Shown here piece by piece: positions 1 through 12,488 of a stretch of 64,000 nt of DNA. Numbering within the stretch: position 1 is the stretch's first letter; every line of letters starts with the position of its first letter. The notes under the pieces are model-generated. The model was not told the origin of the DNA. It saw only the letters and a program-made list of their open reading frames with translations, and ran no database searches. The DNA comes from Ceratothoa steindachneri (taxonomy: Eukaryota > Arthropoda > Malacostraca > Isopoda > Cymothoidae), in assembly GCA_963969495.1 (NCBI GenBank), contig OZ018323.1:70528920-70592919 (forward strand), in the 5' to 3' direction. Position numbers and translations under genes: made by a program.

Positions 1-89
1 CATACAGTCTGTTGGCTGCTCCTTTCTACAATCTCATATTAACCCCACGCCCAATTTGCAATGGTTTCTCGGACCACGAGTGATCAAAG

Positions 90-924
90 TTGATTTTTTT
101 ATTTTAATTTTAAGAGCCAATCTGGCGACTGCCTACTAGGGCAAAAGTCTCCGTACTCAGGTTACAGCCCAATACTAAGCTATATTAAAAAACAAGTAAA
201 TAACAAAGAAACAAACGCTAAGACACAAACTAAAGAGTCATATAGTCCGCAAGTCTGTGCACACGAACTCCTCCCGAGTACAAGGGGCAAGCGGTAGCGA
301 CCCCACTCGTCCCGGTACGGGGAAAGGTAACGTGAGCAAAGATTACCCAGACTGGGACATTCAACAAAAATGTGCCGAACAGTCTGGGGGACAACGCAGT
401 CTTCCCAGTATGGCGCAGGCGAGCGCTCCATCAAATGGCGGTGCGTCCCGCGAGTTGTCCAATTCGGAGACGACAGAAAGCAGCCTGAAGCCGTCGTGGC
501 ATTGGGGGGGTAGGTCCATGGAGGAATGGCGCGCAACTGTAGGTTTCCCTCGACCGTCTCCCATCTTTTTTGCCAAGCAGCCCGCAGGGATCCCGGATTC
601 TTGCCACGTAATCAGTGTAAGGAAGAGAGAAACGCTGGTGTGGTCGCCCAGTCCTCGCGAACTCTTTGGCACCCTCATTACCTACATGTCCAGGAACCCA
701 GCAGAAGATAATCTCGACATCGGCCCGGCTCGCCGAAACCGTGGAATCACGGATCCGCGAACCAGGGGATGAGGAGGTTCCAATGCCCCGAGAGCACTCA
801 GGGCGCTTTGTGAGTCGCTATAGATCACAATCCGGTCTCCGAACCGGGTACGACGCGTTATCTACCGTAACGAGCAGTGTATTGCAACCAGCTGGGCCGT
901 GAAGACAGACACAGCGCCTGGCTG
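90..924 (-). mobile_element. RetA non-LTR retrotransposon, 5'-truncated copy 1
   Basis: Minus-strand 3' part of an I/Nimb-like element, flanked by a 10-bp target duplication gtgatcaaag at 80-89 and 925-934. The 3' tail is the T-rich stretch just after 89 (A-rich on the element strand), followed by the family 3' signature (ctggcgactgcctac near 120-140). It covers the 3' end and the RNase H to C-terminal segment of ORF2, aligned by eye with the copies at 25188-30632 and 36755-38989. Frames are broken. It lies in an intron of the METTL25B-like gene. Confidence 0.85.
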
Positions 925-1095
925 GTGATCAAAGAACTGAGCACTACAGGGTACACTGGTTGGGTGAGACAGCTAAGGGAGGGGATGAGCACACTGAAAT
1001 GTGGTTAAAATATCAAAATGAAATGATGGCAATCAGAATTTGGATGCTTCATTGTGACTAAGAAAAGACAAGTTAGACATTTCAGTTTTCCTTAC

Positions 1096-1240
1096 CTTCA
1101 AATCATCTGCTCCTTTTTTTAATTTGGATATATAGCTTTCCATAGCGTGACACGCCATCTCGCGGGCAGAGTAAGATAACTCGTGATTTTTTTTGCTCTT
1201 TACAAACTCACTCATCGGATATCCTTTGACCTTTTCTTGG
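1096..1240 (-). CDS. METTL25B: METTL25B-like exon (A), last one inside the window
   Basis: Acceptor ...ttccattttcag opens the exon and donor gtaagg follows GATTTGAAG. One base completes the previous codon, then 48 codons read QEKVKGYPMSEFVKSKKNHE and LSYSAREMACHAMESYISKL, ending KKGADDLK. The GYPxS...ELSYxAREzACHAxE block identifies METTL25B. The open frame continues past the donor only into intron. Later exons must lie beyond the left edge. Confidence 0.92.
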
Positions 1241-2128
1241 CTGAAAATGGAATATGCACAATCGAATTAACACATTCAAAACATGCTCAATAAGTGTATA
1301 CCTTCAAGGACAAGAGAAATACATACTCCAATGAATCGCCTCTCCCCGAAACCATGTTAATATTACCTCACAAAATAATCCCCCCTGCACACACAATCTC
1401 TGGATCCAAATCACCTCAATGCCATTTCAAGAGATCTCAACCCAGAACAAACATTACTCTCAGGCATGGGTCTCCCCGGCAAGGCTCTGGTGCAGTCACC
1501 ACCCAAAAGTGGGATGTCCAACTACAGCAAAGTTAAGCCACATCGGGTGTGTTGTCATTGAATGAAGTCACGATTCAAGTCAACTTCACGACGGCTGTCG
1601 TACGCGTAGATACCTGTATTTCGGATCACCGTAAAATGTAGGTCTCCCCAGTAGGAAATAAAAGACCATTAAAAGGGTGAATCAGTGATAAAGCCCCTAC
1701 GAATTTCTCTATTTCCCGACCAAACACAGTTCAACGCATTCAAAACTCAAGTGAAACCGAGATCTTTCTGATATTTTATGGGAAGTTCATTATTTAGTCG
1801 AGGGAACTCGTCCACAATTAACAGCCTCCTTAATTTGTGGAAGAGAAAGTTGGAGCTTGAAGTTTGCGTGTATTTTCTTCTTCTAACCATTCTACCACTG
1901 AGTGAATTTGTTCCACATAAATGAGAATGGTTCTGTCAACCTTCATTGTGTACACTAATTTTCCAAAATGATCATCACATCAAAAGGAGATTTAGTACTT
2001 TTTACACTGATAATAAATTAACCGACTACGAGCGAAAAGTACTATTATTCTTCCTTAGAATGATTCATAGCTCCATTTCAACTCAAAGTTATTCGAGAGA
2101 TGTAAAGTTTTAAAATTCAATCTCATAC
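1241..2128. other. Intron, nothing recognised
   Basis: AT-rich intron between exons B and A of the METTL25B-like gene. No coding homology, TIR or repeat was recognised by eye. Confidence 0.5.
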
Positions 2129-2322
2129 TTGTCAGTTGTGAGTTTCATGTAACAGCAGCCGACCAGGATGACAGCTCTACAGGATGCCATTGAAGAAAAG
2201 AGCCTCATAAGAGTTGGTCCAAGATCGCCGCAACAATGGAGGCCAACGATACTAAACGAAGTTGACTTATTTTCTGGTACATTGGTTCGAAGAGTAAGCT
2301 TAGGCCAGACGTTGCTCAACAT
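2129..2322 (-). CDS. METTL25B: METTL25B-like exon (B) with GLHCCGDL and GCCYMKL
   Basis: Acceptor ...ctattttcag precedes ATGTTGAGC. The exon has 64 codons plus AA and then donor gtatgag. It encodes MLSNVWPKLTLRTNVPENKS, SIVGLHCCGDLGPTLMRLF and VILVGCCYMKLTTD. The GLHxCGDLxPT and VGCCYxK motifs are among the most conserved of the METTL25/RRNAD1 family. The two terminal bases plus C from the next exon make Asn, giving KLTTDNQEKVKGYPMS across the junction. Confidence 0.93.
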
Positions 2323-2559
2323 CTGAAAATAGAATGGACAATAAGAAGTATTAAAAGTTTGAGTAGACACCGACACGAGTGACAACAATAATAATAATAA
2401 TTACAACTTTTCCTATGGTGGGAGAGTAAGAATAAAACCAATGTAGTGTTAGCTGCACATCGTGGATGAAAACTAACTGTGACTGAATCTATGGAAGTAG
2501 CAGAGAAAATGGCTTGAGACTTTGATCTTTTGTATAATAATATAATGAACCTTTAGTCA

Positions 2560-2945
2560 GCTAGGGGGGTGTAGTTGAGTTTGGTGCAGATAAATTGTTT
2601 GTACAGTGTGATGAGTGTTTTTTTTATGCTTTGCCACGGGTCAGTTACGTGTTAGGAGATCAGGAGTGCATCAAAAGTAAGGCCAAGGATTGTGGGGGTT
2701 TATTGAGTGGCTGTCGGCTTTGTTTAGTGTGATGTTTGGGTGATTATTGGATTCTTGTTTGTGACAGGTGAGCAGTTACAAAGATTTTGGAGGTGTGATT
2801 GTTATTCTTTTAGCATCTAGAAACTGCGCTGCAAAGTTAGGATGAGGTTATCAGCGTGTGATTGTGTTGCGATAGTAGGGGTGTGGGGGCAGGGAAGTTA
2901 TGCACAAATTGGTAGGAGGCGGGATTGTGCCTTGGGGAACATCAT
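2560..2945 (-). pseudogene. Decayed reverse-transcriptase fragment (RetF, Jockey-like)
   Basis: On the minus strand around 2895-2945 the sequence reads DVPQGTIPPPTNLCI, a damaged form of the GVPQG(T/S)VLSPTLF box of non-LTR reverse transcriptases, followed by Pro-rich, stop-interrupted sequence. It is an old fragment, perhaps related to the RT relic near 48730-49540. Intronic. Confidence 0.45.
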
Positions 2946-3218
2946 TGTAGAGGATACTTAGGTAAATTTCTGAAATAATACCCAACCTTGAAATTTTTCA
3001 GTACATTGATAAAATCATTCTCAACTGCTTTCCCACAGTTAGGTTGGTGGCAGCTACGTCTCTCATTGTGTATCACTCATGGGAGAAAACCTTTTAATGC
3101 AAATCTTCCTAGGTGAGCGCCACATATCTGGACTAAGTTGCCTTTTACTCCAAGCAGTATTGGAAATCTTCCTGCCTCACAATAAAGGCTATAAATTTCT
3201 AAAGTAAATATAAATTAG

Positions 3219-3463
3219 CAGTGGTGGGCAGTCCCGTCAGTAACGATGACGGAAGGTCCGTCACTGACGGATTCCCGTTTCGCTGGTGGACTGACGAAAA
3301 CTTTGAAACACTGACGGAATAAGCGCCGACGGAAGCGAGTTTCGGCCGTCACCCGAACCGTCACTAACCCGAAAAGCAAAGACGACCTTCGGCAAATAAT
3401 GTTTCCGTCAGTGACAGACTGACGGACCTTCCGTCATCGGTACTGACGGACTGCCCACCACTG
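3219..3463. mobile_element. hAT-type MITE with 8-bp TSD
   Basis: A 245-bp element beginning CAGTGGTGGGCAGTCC and ending in the inverse GGACTGCCCACCACTG, flanked by 8-bp duplications taaattag (3211-3218) and tcaattag (3464-3471, one mismatch). The CAGTGGTGGGCA termini and 8-bp TSD are typical of hAT. The interior is packed with CCGTCAGT/ACTGACGG words in both orientations and has no ORF, so it is non-autonomous. Confidence 0.9.
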
Positions 3464-3471
3464 TCAATTAG

Positions 3472-4204
3472 TCTCTGGAACCAGGTTATATTTACTCTTG
3501 GGAGTTGAAGGAGTTGAAAGCATTTAAATCATTCAGCATTATTTTCAAAAACTTAATTTTATTATAGATCCTTTTGATTTTAAAATAAACGCTAATTTCA
3601 TTTATAAGCGAAAAAATTCAACCATCAAATTACAAACCTCTAGGCTTAAAATCAAGTGAGTAAAATATTCAATTGGTGATGAGATTTAGGTACCAACACT
3701 AAAGAAAGCAACATACAATATCCTTTCCCCTTATTTTCTCTATATCGAGTCAACAATCTCACTTTTCACTTGACATCACACATTTCTTTGGCATTTCAAA
3801 CTTGGCCTAGTAATAAGGACATGGCAGAAGATAACTGATGATATGACTTAGGTTCTGCATGAGTGGTTACACTGATCAAAGGAAGTATTTAAGAAAAGAA
3901 TGTAACCACGCTTAAGACCATCAGTTATAAATAAATCTGAGATCAACTAGTACCAACAGTTCACTTTGTCTCTATACAAGAGAGGACAATTCGAACTAGT
4001 CACATTTGCAAAGGAGATTGCAAGATGATACTGTCCAACTTAGCCCAACGTGTCATTGACTATATTGTAACACTATAACATTGGCTGACACTATCTAACT
4101 CTATGTGGGGTCAATCATAGGCCTGATGATTCTACAAGGAAACATTATCAAATAAATGAGATTGTCTCGCGCTAGAATTACCCACTTAGCGGTAATATAT
4201 AAGA
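3472..4204. other. Intron, nothing recognised
   Basis: AT-rich intronic DNA with no coding similarity or repeat structure that I could support. Confidence 0.4.
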
Positions 4205-4640
4205 ACTATGGAGCTCACACTAGGCCTAGTGGCTAAGGCAATATGAGATGCAACAAATTTGGTTGCTCATAGGGGGCTAGGTGTGGTGTGAGACATGGGT
4301 ACAGGCAACTATATCCATACATGTCATGACACACATAGCCACACACAAATCCACTGTCTTTTCTGCTCTCCTTCATCCACACACAATGCATTACAAAACT
4401 GGAAGCAGCCAAAGGATTCTTTATAGCCACATTCCCTTGACATCAAACAAGTGGTCCATCCTTGGACCATGAAAGGTCCCCCTGTTCAATGGTTGGTGCC
4501 AAATCAGTATTACCACTCTTGCACCTTCACTCCCAATAAGGAGAGGCCATTAGTGCCCTCGAGTTTGTCAGCAATCATCATCCTGATACGACCTATGTTT
4601 CATTATCTGGTTGGATTATGCATCCAGGATTGAAAAGGGG
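4205..4640 (+). repeat. tRNA-derived SINE, copy 1 (diverged)
   Basis: Begins with a box-A-like ggcctagtggctaaggc near 4223. Its 3' domain (cccaataagga ... cagcaat.atcatcctgat ... tttcattatc.ggtt, about 4530-4620) is shared with the copy at 14725-15110. The box B region is poorly preserved here. Confidence 0.55.
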
Positions 4641-5394
4641 CAAGTGGTGAATTAACATATAAGAATAACTAATTTATGACAGGAGTGGAACACCTGAAAA
4701 AAATATAATTCAGTCAAATATAGTCAAAGACCTTGATAATAAAATAAGTATTATTATTTAGTTTAATATAAAGTCAGATATATTGGGAAATAGTAGAGAA
4801 GTGTTCAGTTGTGTAAAAATATTTGACATGAAATGAATATTCAAAGATGAGGGTAATAAGGTTCAATAATTTGCCACGTCCAAAAATTACCAGAAAAAAA
4901 ATTATCTAGGAATAATTGAGACATGATATGAGGAGCCCTCATCAATCAGTCAATGCAAGTAGGCAAACTGAAATTTGGGATTGATACCTAAGTAGTTTGA
5001 TTACAGAACTAAACCATCATTTTGCCCCTGAATATTTTCAGTGTGCCAATATTGGAATACAGCATATGGTTTTCAAATGAAACATGATTTGAATAGTTAA
5101 AATGCTAGAGAGGAAGCAATGTAGAGCATTAAAGTGGTAGAAACATGAATTATGCTAAAGGAAATAATAGAATCATTCAAAACATTAAATGGGTTTAGTA
5201 ATATACATTCAACTTTTTTTACTTTGTAAGGAGGGGGCATAACCAGAGAGTTTTTACCTTAAATTTTCTAATCTTTCTAGTAACCATCAAAATGACAAAA
5301 ACTATCTCTAGACCAGGTAAGTCAAAACCTAAACTAAAAACAAAAAAAGAAGAGAGGAAAATAAGACAACAGAAACAATCAATGACAAATATCT
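4641..5394. other. Intron, nothing recognised
   Basis: AT-rich intronic sequence. No ORF with family resemblance, and no TIR or tandem array seen. Confidence 0.4.
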
Positions 5395-6000
5395 ACTACA
5401 GTAGTACAGTAAAGTGTACAGGAGTCCTTTCCAAAGAGTTATGACAGGCAGTAATGACCTAGCCTATGGTGGTACTGGGACAAGTACTGCTCACGAAGCT
5501 ACTCCCCAGACTAGGAAATTCAGAGGAGCAATCTGACGCTGAGTCCAACGAGTGTGTCCAAATTGGAGGCAACAAAAAGTGACCTGATACTGTCATGGCA
5601 TTGATGGCAAAGTCCCAGGTAAAAGTTGGGGCACAATGGCAGGCAATGTTAAATTCCCCTCTTATTTGCCACACCGCCTAAAGGGCTGATATGATTCCAG
5701 CCATGTAGTCAGAGTTGGAAGGAGCAAAATGCCAGTCCTGTCACTCAGTCTATGCATATAGCCTGGCACCATCATCAGAAGACTCATGTCCTGCATCCCC
5801 TCTATGTCGAGAAACTCGCAAGAAAACAATCTTGACATCCTACTGACTTGCAGCAGCCATGGCATCACAGATAGTCTGAACTATGGGATACAGAGTTGCC
5901 AATGCCTGAAGAGCACTTAGCCTGTTGTATGAATTATAAATTGGTCTCTGAACTGGACACAGTACACAATCCCTTGGTCTTACAGACAATGACAAGACTA
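5395..6000 (-). mobile_element. Old RetA-related 3' fragment
   Basis: Heavily diverged but colinear with the 3' region of RetA copies, with segments equivalent to ggcagtartga, the central spacer, and the RNase H stretch (gggataca.agt.gccaatgcc.gaagagcact; ttggtctctgaactgg). Frames are destroyed. Closer to the fragment at 20160-20480 than to the younger RetA copies. Confidence 0.6.
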
Positions 6001-6848
6001 CTTAGAAAATGAAAGTCCATAGCTCAAATGACCAATACCGGTTCAAATATAAACGTCTTGCAATGCTTTGAAGAAGAAAGGTGGGAACCACCGCAATTCA
6101 CACATGGCCTTGCATGAAACAGCCTTGGGGCAGTTTGCATATACCTGGGATTGACCCGATTTTGCACACTCTAGATTTACTTATAGAGCTGAAGCTGTGG
6201 CAGCGGTAAAACCTCCGCAAAAAATGCACATATACCTTTACGAGGTAGCGATATCAGGCAGCAGGGACCGACCGACCCACGAAGATAATTCAGGTCAAAG
6301 TGATGAATAGAGCCAAGCTGGGTTGAACCCCCCTCCCCTCCCTCATTCCTCAACACTCGGTCAACTCTGATGGCCCCCAGTCATCCAGCTACAATGTAAT
6401 GTATTCAAGGGAGTAGTTTACCAGTTCCTTGGATTAAACTACTATTTTGCACAAGGGCAGGTGTGGGATAACCTGCAGAGCTATGTCATTGAGTATCCAG
6501 TTTGGCACAATGCTCAGGGTTAGTCACATTAACCACAATGGTCCTGTCCAAGGCAGGTAGATCCGTATGACCGTACAAGTAGATACACCTGCAAATTCTG
6601 CTAGATCCTTCCCAGGATGGCCTTTGGCGTACCCAAATGCAATCACTCCATTTTGCCAATAGTGCCCCATTGTACACACAGCATACAAGACAAGCACTAC
6701 ACCATACAACCTTTGCAAAATCTATGAATCCCATCACACACTTTCCGATTCTCCTCCTTCAATTGTAACCACAGGCCCCTGTAGTGTAAACTATTTTAAA
6801 CACATCACACGACTAATTTGTTGTCCATGAGCTTATATGACAATTATT
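6001..6848. other. Intron, unclassified
   Basis: Contains short open frames with no resemblance to known families. Possibly further decayed retroelement sequence, but nothing specific can be supported. Confidence 0.3.
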
Positions 6849-7057
6849 TTTTTCCCTTTTTAAGATCTAATCTGGCAGCTACCAATGAGAAAAAAATTTA
6901 AAAGATAATTAAAACAATAAACTATTCAAAACAACAAATATAAAAAAAAATAAACAACTTCAACAAAGTGATGCTGGGGTGCCCTAAAAGAAGCTAGCAT
7001 CTCTTTAGGGACCCAAGCAAACAATAAAAAAATATAAATTCAAATAAAATGGAGCCC

Positions 7058-9268
7058 CTACCCCTCCTGCCTCGCTTCGCTCCAAAAATGAATTAAACCA
7101 CAATCATGGGTGCAGGCGCATGACACAAGCACAAGGCGTCGGTCAAATACAAGACCAAGGAAACGGTGCGAGTCCACCACTTCTAGGCGCACCCAATTGA
7201 GAAACAAGTCTGGGGCAGGGTGTAGCTGTAGATGGCGGCAGAAGTGTACCACCTTAGTCTTGGCCAAGGAAAACCGAAGTCTGTGCACTTCGGCGTCACA
7301 AGAGACGCGGTTCAATGCCGGTTGGAGTCGACGCTCTAGAGTTGGCATCTGGGTAGCGCCAGAGATTGAAAGGTCGCCCACGTAGAGCGTAGCGAGAACA
7401 TCTTCCGACAGCACCGAGGTGATGCCGTTGATGCTCAGGGCAAAGAGTGCGACACTGAAGAAATTTCCCTGAGGAACAGCCTCTTACTGCTTAAATGGGA
7501 CGGAGAAGGCTCCCCCCAACCGTACTCGAAATCAAAGATCTCGCAAAAATTCAAATATAAAGACTGGTAGGCGTCCCCTCTCACCCATCGTGTGGAGAGT
7601 CTCCATGATACCGGATCGCCATGCGGTCGGTATCATAGGCCTTCTCCAGATCAAAAAAACACCGTGGCGTAGTGCTGGCTACGAAGGAAGGCCTCATAGA
7701 CGGCACTTTTCAGTCGGAGCAGAGCATCCGACGTGGAATGTAACTTGCGGAAGCCGCACTGTGCACAAGACAGATGGCCTCCGCAGTGCAAGAAAAAAAA
7801 AGCTAATTTAACATTTACCAATTTCTCCATCAACTTGCACACGCAGGAAGCTAGAGAGATTTGGCGGAAACGGACCGGGGTAGAGTGATCTCTCCCCGGG
7901 TTGCGAAAAGCGAGCACAATAGAGATTCGCCAGGAATCTGGGAGATGCTCTCTACCCAGATCCTGTTGAACAAATCTAAGAGAAAGGCCATGCCTCACTC
8001 ACCCAGGTGTCGGAGCATGGAGTAGGGGACATCGTCTGGACCAGAGGCGGTGTCAGCGGACGAAGAGAGACCGGAACGCAACGAATTTAAAGTAAACCTG
8101 TAGTTGAAGGGTTCTCCGCCTCCGGATGTAAGATCGTCAGCGGCTTTCAGCGACATAACGACGCGCATTCAATGCTGGCGGAGCAGCATCCCGGCTAGAG
8201 AATGCGGAGAAAGCGGTCGCGAAGGATTCCGCCACGGACGCCAGGTCCGAGATTGCGGTCCCATTCTCCTGGAGAACGGGAGGGTGGTCATGCGAGAACT
8301 TTCCTCGATTCCACACCTCTGCTATAGGGGTCTTCCCGTTAAGTGAAAGCACGTATGCCCGCTAAGAAGAGCGGCGGGCGTGCTTCGAAATATACCGGAA
8401 CATAGCCCTAGCTCGACAAAATTCAGCGACAGTGAAATCGTTCGGGCGGCGCTTAAAGCGCATGTAGGCATAACGCTTCGGTTTGAGGGCCTCCTCACAC
8501 TCGGCTGACCGCCACGGGAGCGGTCGGTGTGGCGTGGAAAAAGGCCAGACGTTCTAGGAATAGTAGTTAGGCCCACGGAGATGAAGTTGCCAGAGAATAA
8601 CTCAACGGCTTCATCTACCGACCTAAACTCCTCGACTGAGAGAGAAATCAGTCATTTCCTGAAATGTGGACCACCGAGCCCGCGTCAAGCACCACCGGTG
8701 CGGCCTCTCGGGCGGAAGCGTCCCAGAAAATGATATTTGAATGGGAAAGTGAGCACTACCATGGAAGTCGCCCCCCGCTCCCCAAATCAGGCTGTGCATC
8801 CCGAGAGCACAAAGATAGATCGAAGCAGGAAAATGAAGCGGTTCTCGGGCAGTGATGCGTAAACTCATCCACATTTAGGACAACCATCTCCAGCTCGTCG
8901 ATTAGGTCGGCAAGGACTTGAACCCTGGGATTAAATGAGTCGTCACCCCAGAAGGGGTGTCTACAGTTCAGATCTCCGAACAAGAGAAATATCCTCGGCA
9001 ACTGTGCCGCGACGGAAATCCCCCGCATCGAAGACGGCTGTTAAGGTGGAATGTACACGGAGAGAACAATATACCTCCTATCCAGGAGCAGCTGCCCAAC
9101 TACTGCCTGAAAGAAGGTATCTAAAGCGAAGAGAAGAACGGAGCCATCATGCCGGATGGAAATCGCGCATCGTCCGGCCCGACCCCCTCCCCGTGGTGCT
9201 GGGGTCGCAAAACCCTTATACCCCGGGAGAGTGGGCAGGGGGCACTCGCTTAGCATGGTCTTCTGCAA
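7058..9268 (-). pseudogene. RetA copy 2 ORF2 (endonuclease-RT), broken
   Basis: Pol-like protein for target-primed retrotransposition. Visible blocks are the APE endonuclease (LLFGDLNCRHPFWGDDSFNP; SCFDLSLCSRDAQPD; HGSAHFPIQI), an RT fingers block (RFRQISLASCVCKLMEKLVN; SAQCGFRKLHSTSDALLRL) and a palm/thumb block (SEDVLATLYVGDLSISGA; RFSLAKTKVVHFC; SHRFLGLVFDRR). The catalytic DD box reads YVGD and SDHFP reads SAHFP, so catalytic positions are lost as well as the frame. Confidence 0.8.
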
Positions 9269-9389
9269 AAAGATAGATAACGGGGAACGGGACGGGACGA
9301 GACGAGACGAGACGAAACTCCGCAGCTCCTCCCAGTTGCCACGGAATCCGATGAAATTCCATTAAAGGAATATGCCCTCCAGGCCTAGT

Positions 9390-11000
9390 TCGGAGGAGAT
9401 GCGGGGCCCCTCTTCGAGAGAAGACCCTCGCGGTAATGGCCTTACGCTTCCCGGAGGCAGAACTCCCGGCGCTGTCGCCTTCGATGACTTATCGGTGGAG
9501 GTTGGGCTCTCCATGCGAGTCTTTTCCTCCCTCTGCCTCGAAACCTTAGACTAGCGGGTCGGCTTCGGAAGCAGGGGTCCCTCTTTTGTAGGATGCACCG
9601 TTCCCGAGCCAACAAGGCTACCACTGGGTGTGGGCAAAGGAGCCGAAGCTTCTTTAGTGCTGTCCTCCTTTCGGGGGACAGCTTTAGGAACCCCGGAAGA
9701 TGGCCTTACGATCATCTTCAGGGGTCTTGGCTCCTGTGAGTCTAACGACTCTATGGAGGCATACGGACGTTTCGCATTACGGAAAACGGTTACGCTTGGG
9801 GAGGGAGCTTTGCCAGAGGAGCGCCCGGGGAGGGTATAACCCGCAGACGGGTTCCGAATGGGCACGGAAACGACCGTGCGGGTAGGTGTGGAAGGGCCAG
9901 GAGCAGAGAGTGTCTTTCTTAACATTGAGGCATAGGACGTCCCGGGCACGCCAGGACCAATTCCTTAGCCTCGCGAAATGAGAGCCGATCCTGGGCCTGA
10001 ATGTCCAGGATTTGCTTCTCAAGGAGATACACACCACATTGCTTCGAAGAAGCGGGTTGCGGCTCTCCGCATTTCACACACTTGGCCACACACGATTTGG
10101 ACTTATCGTGTGCGGCTGAGCAACTTACAGAGACATCGGGTAACCCCGACTTTGCGCGTCTACCGGAGCGATTAGAACGGCCGAAGCGGTGACAGTAGTA
10201 GCACCCCCGCGGCAGTTGCACGAATGCCGTTACACGGTAGCGATACCAACCGGCACGCACCGATTCCTCAGGAAGCTTGTCAAAGTCGACCATGACGAAG
10301 AGTGTAGGGGTGAATCTCGAGGCCCCTACCTGTTTTCTTATCACACGTTCGACCTAGACCGCCACATGGTCGGCAAGCTCTAAGGTGATGCCTCTATGGA
10401 GTATTCCACTTGTTTCCTCGCATAAACTACTCCTTTGACGAAGTTCATGGTAGAGTGCGGCGTCACACTCACAGGCGTGCCATCAAGTGTCCGAAGGGCT
10501 CTAATCATGGCCGTTTCGGAGGGATTCGACGCATTCTCCAAAAGGCTCCCGTCCTAGAAACGAGTCACCTTCGGCTCTCTGCCAATCACACTAGCTAGAG
10601 CTCTCCTCTGATGGATCATGTTGCCCTTAGCCAACATGCTGCCATCAGTGGAGCGAATAACAAGGAAGCGTTTGAAGCCAGCGGGCACGAAAACACCAGG
10701 TAGCCTCTGAATGAGGGGCCTCGACATAATCAAAGCTCCGCTTTGCGCAGTTCTGGTCTTCGCCTGGGACTCCCCACCCGGGGAATAAACGGGGCCAGAC
10801 GTGCCGATCTTGGCTTGGTCGCTTACCGAAACGGCAGCAGACCCGTCCCTCCCCGTGGCTCCTGCGGAGAGAGAGGAGCCCCGAGTCTTCTTAGTCTTTT
10901 TAGGATAGAAGGGCGGGGAATGAACCCTCTTCTCTCCTCCACAGATAGGAGCCCCCAGGCCAGATGGACCCACCTCAGCAAGATCCTTCTCTAAAATGGA
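9390..11000 (-). pseudogene. RetA copy 2 ORF1 (gag-like, CCHC), broken
   Basis: Nucleic-acid-binding gag-like protein of a non-LTR element. The fragment 10344-9919 holds knuckle remnants CYYCHRFGRSNRSGRRAK, CSAAHDKSKSC and CVKCGEPQPASSKQC followed by the family's QAQDRLSFREAKELVL helix. Downstream, 9949-9551 is the Ser/Pro-rich tail, and 10973-10554 is the N-terminal part with SFKRFLVIRSTDGSMLAKGN-type sequence. At least three frameshifts separate these pieces. One Cys in the second knuckle region is replaced by Ser relative to the copy at 29288-28308. Confidence 0.75.
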
Positions 11001-12291
11001 GAAGGTCTTGGGCTGTCATAGGGGCACCAGCTGGGGGAGATGATCCCTTCTCATCTTGTAAGGCCTCGGGGGCCCGAGCCGTCTGAGGAGATCCTTGCAC
11101 AGGGGCGGACTTGGGTTCAGTGCTTGACACTGAGCCCAGGTTCTACCCCATGGAATGTCCTAGCATCTGAAGCTGGGTCACCTCAGGGAACAAGTCCATC
11201 TCAAGGTGGGGCCTCCATGCGGCTATCCCCACCTAATACATCCCATTCGAGGTTCTTTTTTATCTTCTAATGCCGGCGAACCGGAATCGGTCGAGAAAGA
11301 GAGGGGGCAGGTACACTGACCCCCTTCAGGACATTAAGGGGCACAGGCCGACGGGCCCTGGTGTCATTTGCTCCCCTAATGGGGTTGGCCCTATTGAGTC
11401 ACCCCAACCAGGAGCAGTCAATTATGGGGAGACTGCCATTGGAAAAGTGACAGAGAAGGGGGTGAGGGGAAGTCCCCTGCACCTGTAAGCAAAGGAGAGG
11501 AGTAAGCCTCCTCTACAGTAGAAGAAATTTGGAGGGTCTCCTGAGAGCACACAGGGGGAAGGAGGGGACCAACATTTTTTTCAGTGAAGCTGCCCAAAGG
11601 CAGCTCTGGGGATGGTAAAGGGAGAGAAGATTTTTTTTTAATGGACTCATCAATGGGCATGGTGACCCTTTGTAATTCACGGGGTGCACATGCTCATCAC
11701 CACACGCAGTAGCCCGCTCTGCGAGGGGTGGATAAGGGGCTGGCAGAACCAGCTGCTGCCATTTGAGGCTACTCCTCCAGCCCAGTGACCCGGTAGCCTA
11801 TTGGCATGGCGGCTCCACCTTAGGAATGGCCTAGAAAAATGATAGTGAAAGGAGAAAGAAAGGGAATGTGAAGAAGGTGAAGCAGGTTGTTAAAAACCCA
11901 CCAGCCCAAACTGGAGCTCAGGGGTGAGGGAGCGTTGTCCCCTCCCCACTCAGTCTCAATCCGAGATGGTTGGCTGAGAGGAAGCTGGTCAGCGTCTACC
12001 TTGTGAAATTAGAGGCTGACCAGAGAAAGTTGTGGGAGTTGTTGTATGGAAACTGAGGAAGCAGGGTAAGAACACAGGGTGTCAGAAAGAAGAAGAAGCT
12101 AACCTGGGGGCAAAGTGGGCCACTTAGTCCCGTCAGCATGGCAGCCAGAAAGGCAAATCGCCACACCCCTTACAGGGCAGGAGTGTTACATCAGGTGATG
12201 TTGTGTCCCCCAAGTGTGTCCAATTCGTAGATGAGAGAAAAATGAATTGATACATGAAATGTTTGGCACAACAGAATGAAAAATATTTTAC

Positions 12292-12427
12292 CTGGGAGAA
12301 TTCTTCATGAGGTACATGTGGGTGTAGATGAAAAGCTTCATGATGAGGACCTACCATCATTTCTTGAGGATTTAAGACATATTTCAACTTTGATTTCTGC
12401 GTTTCCTCAAGCTGACGATCAAATTTC
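12292..12427 (-). CDS. METTL25B: METTL25B-like exon (C2) between SAM motif and GLHCCGD block
   Basis: Acceptor ...cttccatcatag opens the exon and donor gtaaaatat follows ...TTCTCCCAG. One base completes the Arg codon from exon C, then 45 codons begin KFDRQLEETQKSKLKYVL and end HLHPHVPHEEFSQ. The RKFD start following LEAE...EEA is typical of the family (a basic residue then D/K-rich helix). The end in phase 0 matches the phase 0 start of exon 2129-2322. A piggyBac-type MITE begins only about 60 bp upstream of the acceptor. Confidence 0.88.
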
Positions 12428-12488
12428 CTATGATGGAAGAAAGTATAATTTATACGACAATCAAAATGCATTCACACATCATCATTAA

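Larger units (their letters stand above)
6849..12107 (-). mobile_element. RetA copy 2, nearly full length but decayed
   Basis: Minus-strand I/Nimb-like element. Its 5' end near 12107 (gctaacctgg) matches the 5' end of the TSD-bounded copy at 30632. Homology is strong from 12107 to 7058, and weaker 3' sequence may reach 6849 (aagatctaatctggcagct). Element order is 5' UTR, CCHC gag-like ORF1 (about 11000-9390), APE endonuclease (about 9268-8520), then RT (about 8350-7060). The RNase H and most of the 3' region are missing or unrecognisable. No target duplication was found. It sits in the intron between exons C2 and B. Confidence 0.85.

Noticed and set aside
180..902. Several overlapping 60 to 171 codon ORFs on both strands
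   Set aside because: All fall inside the TSD-bounded RetA fragment 90-924 and do not follow the ORF2 frame over any length.
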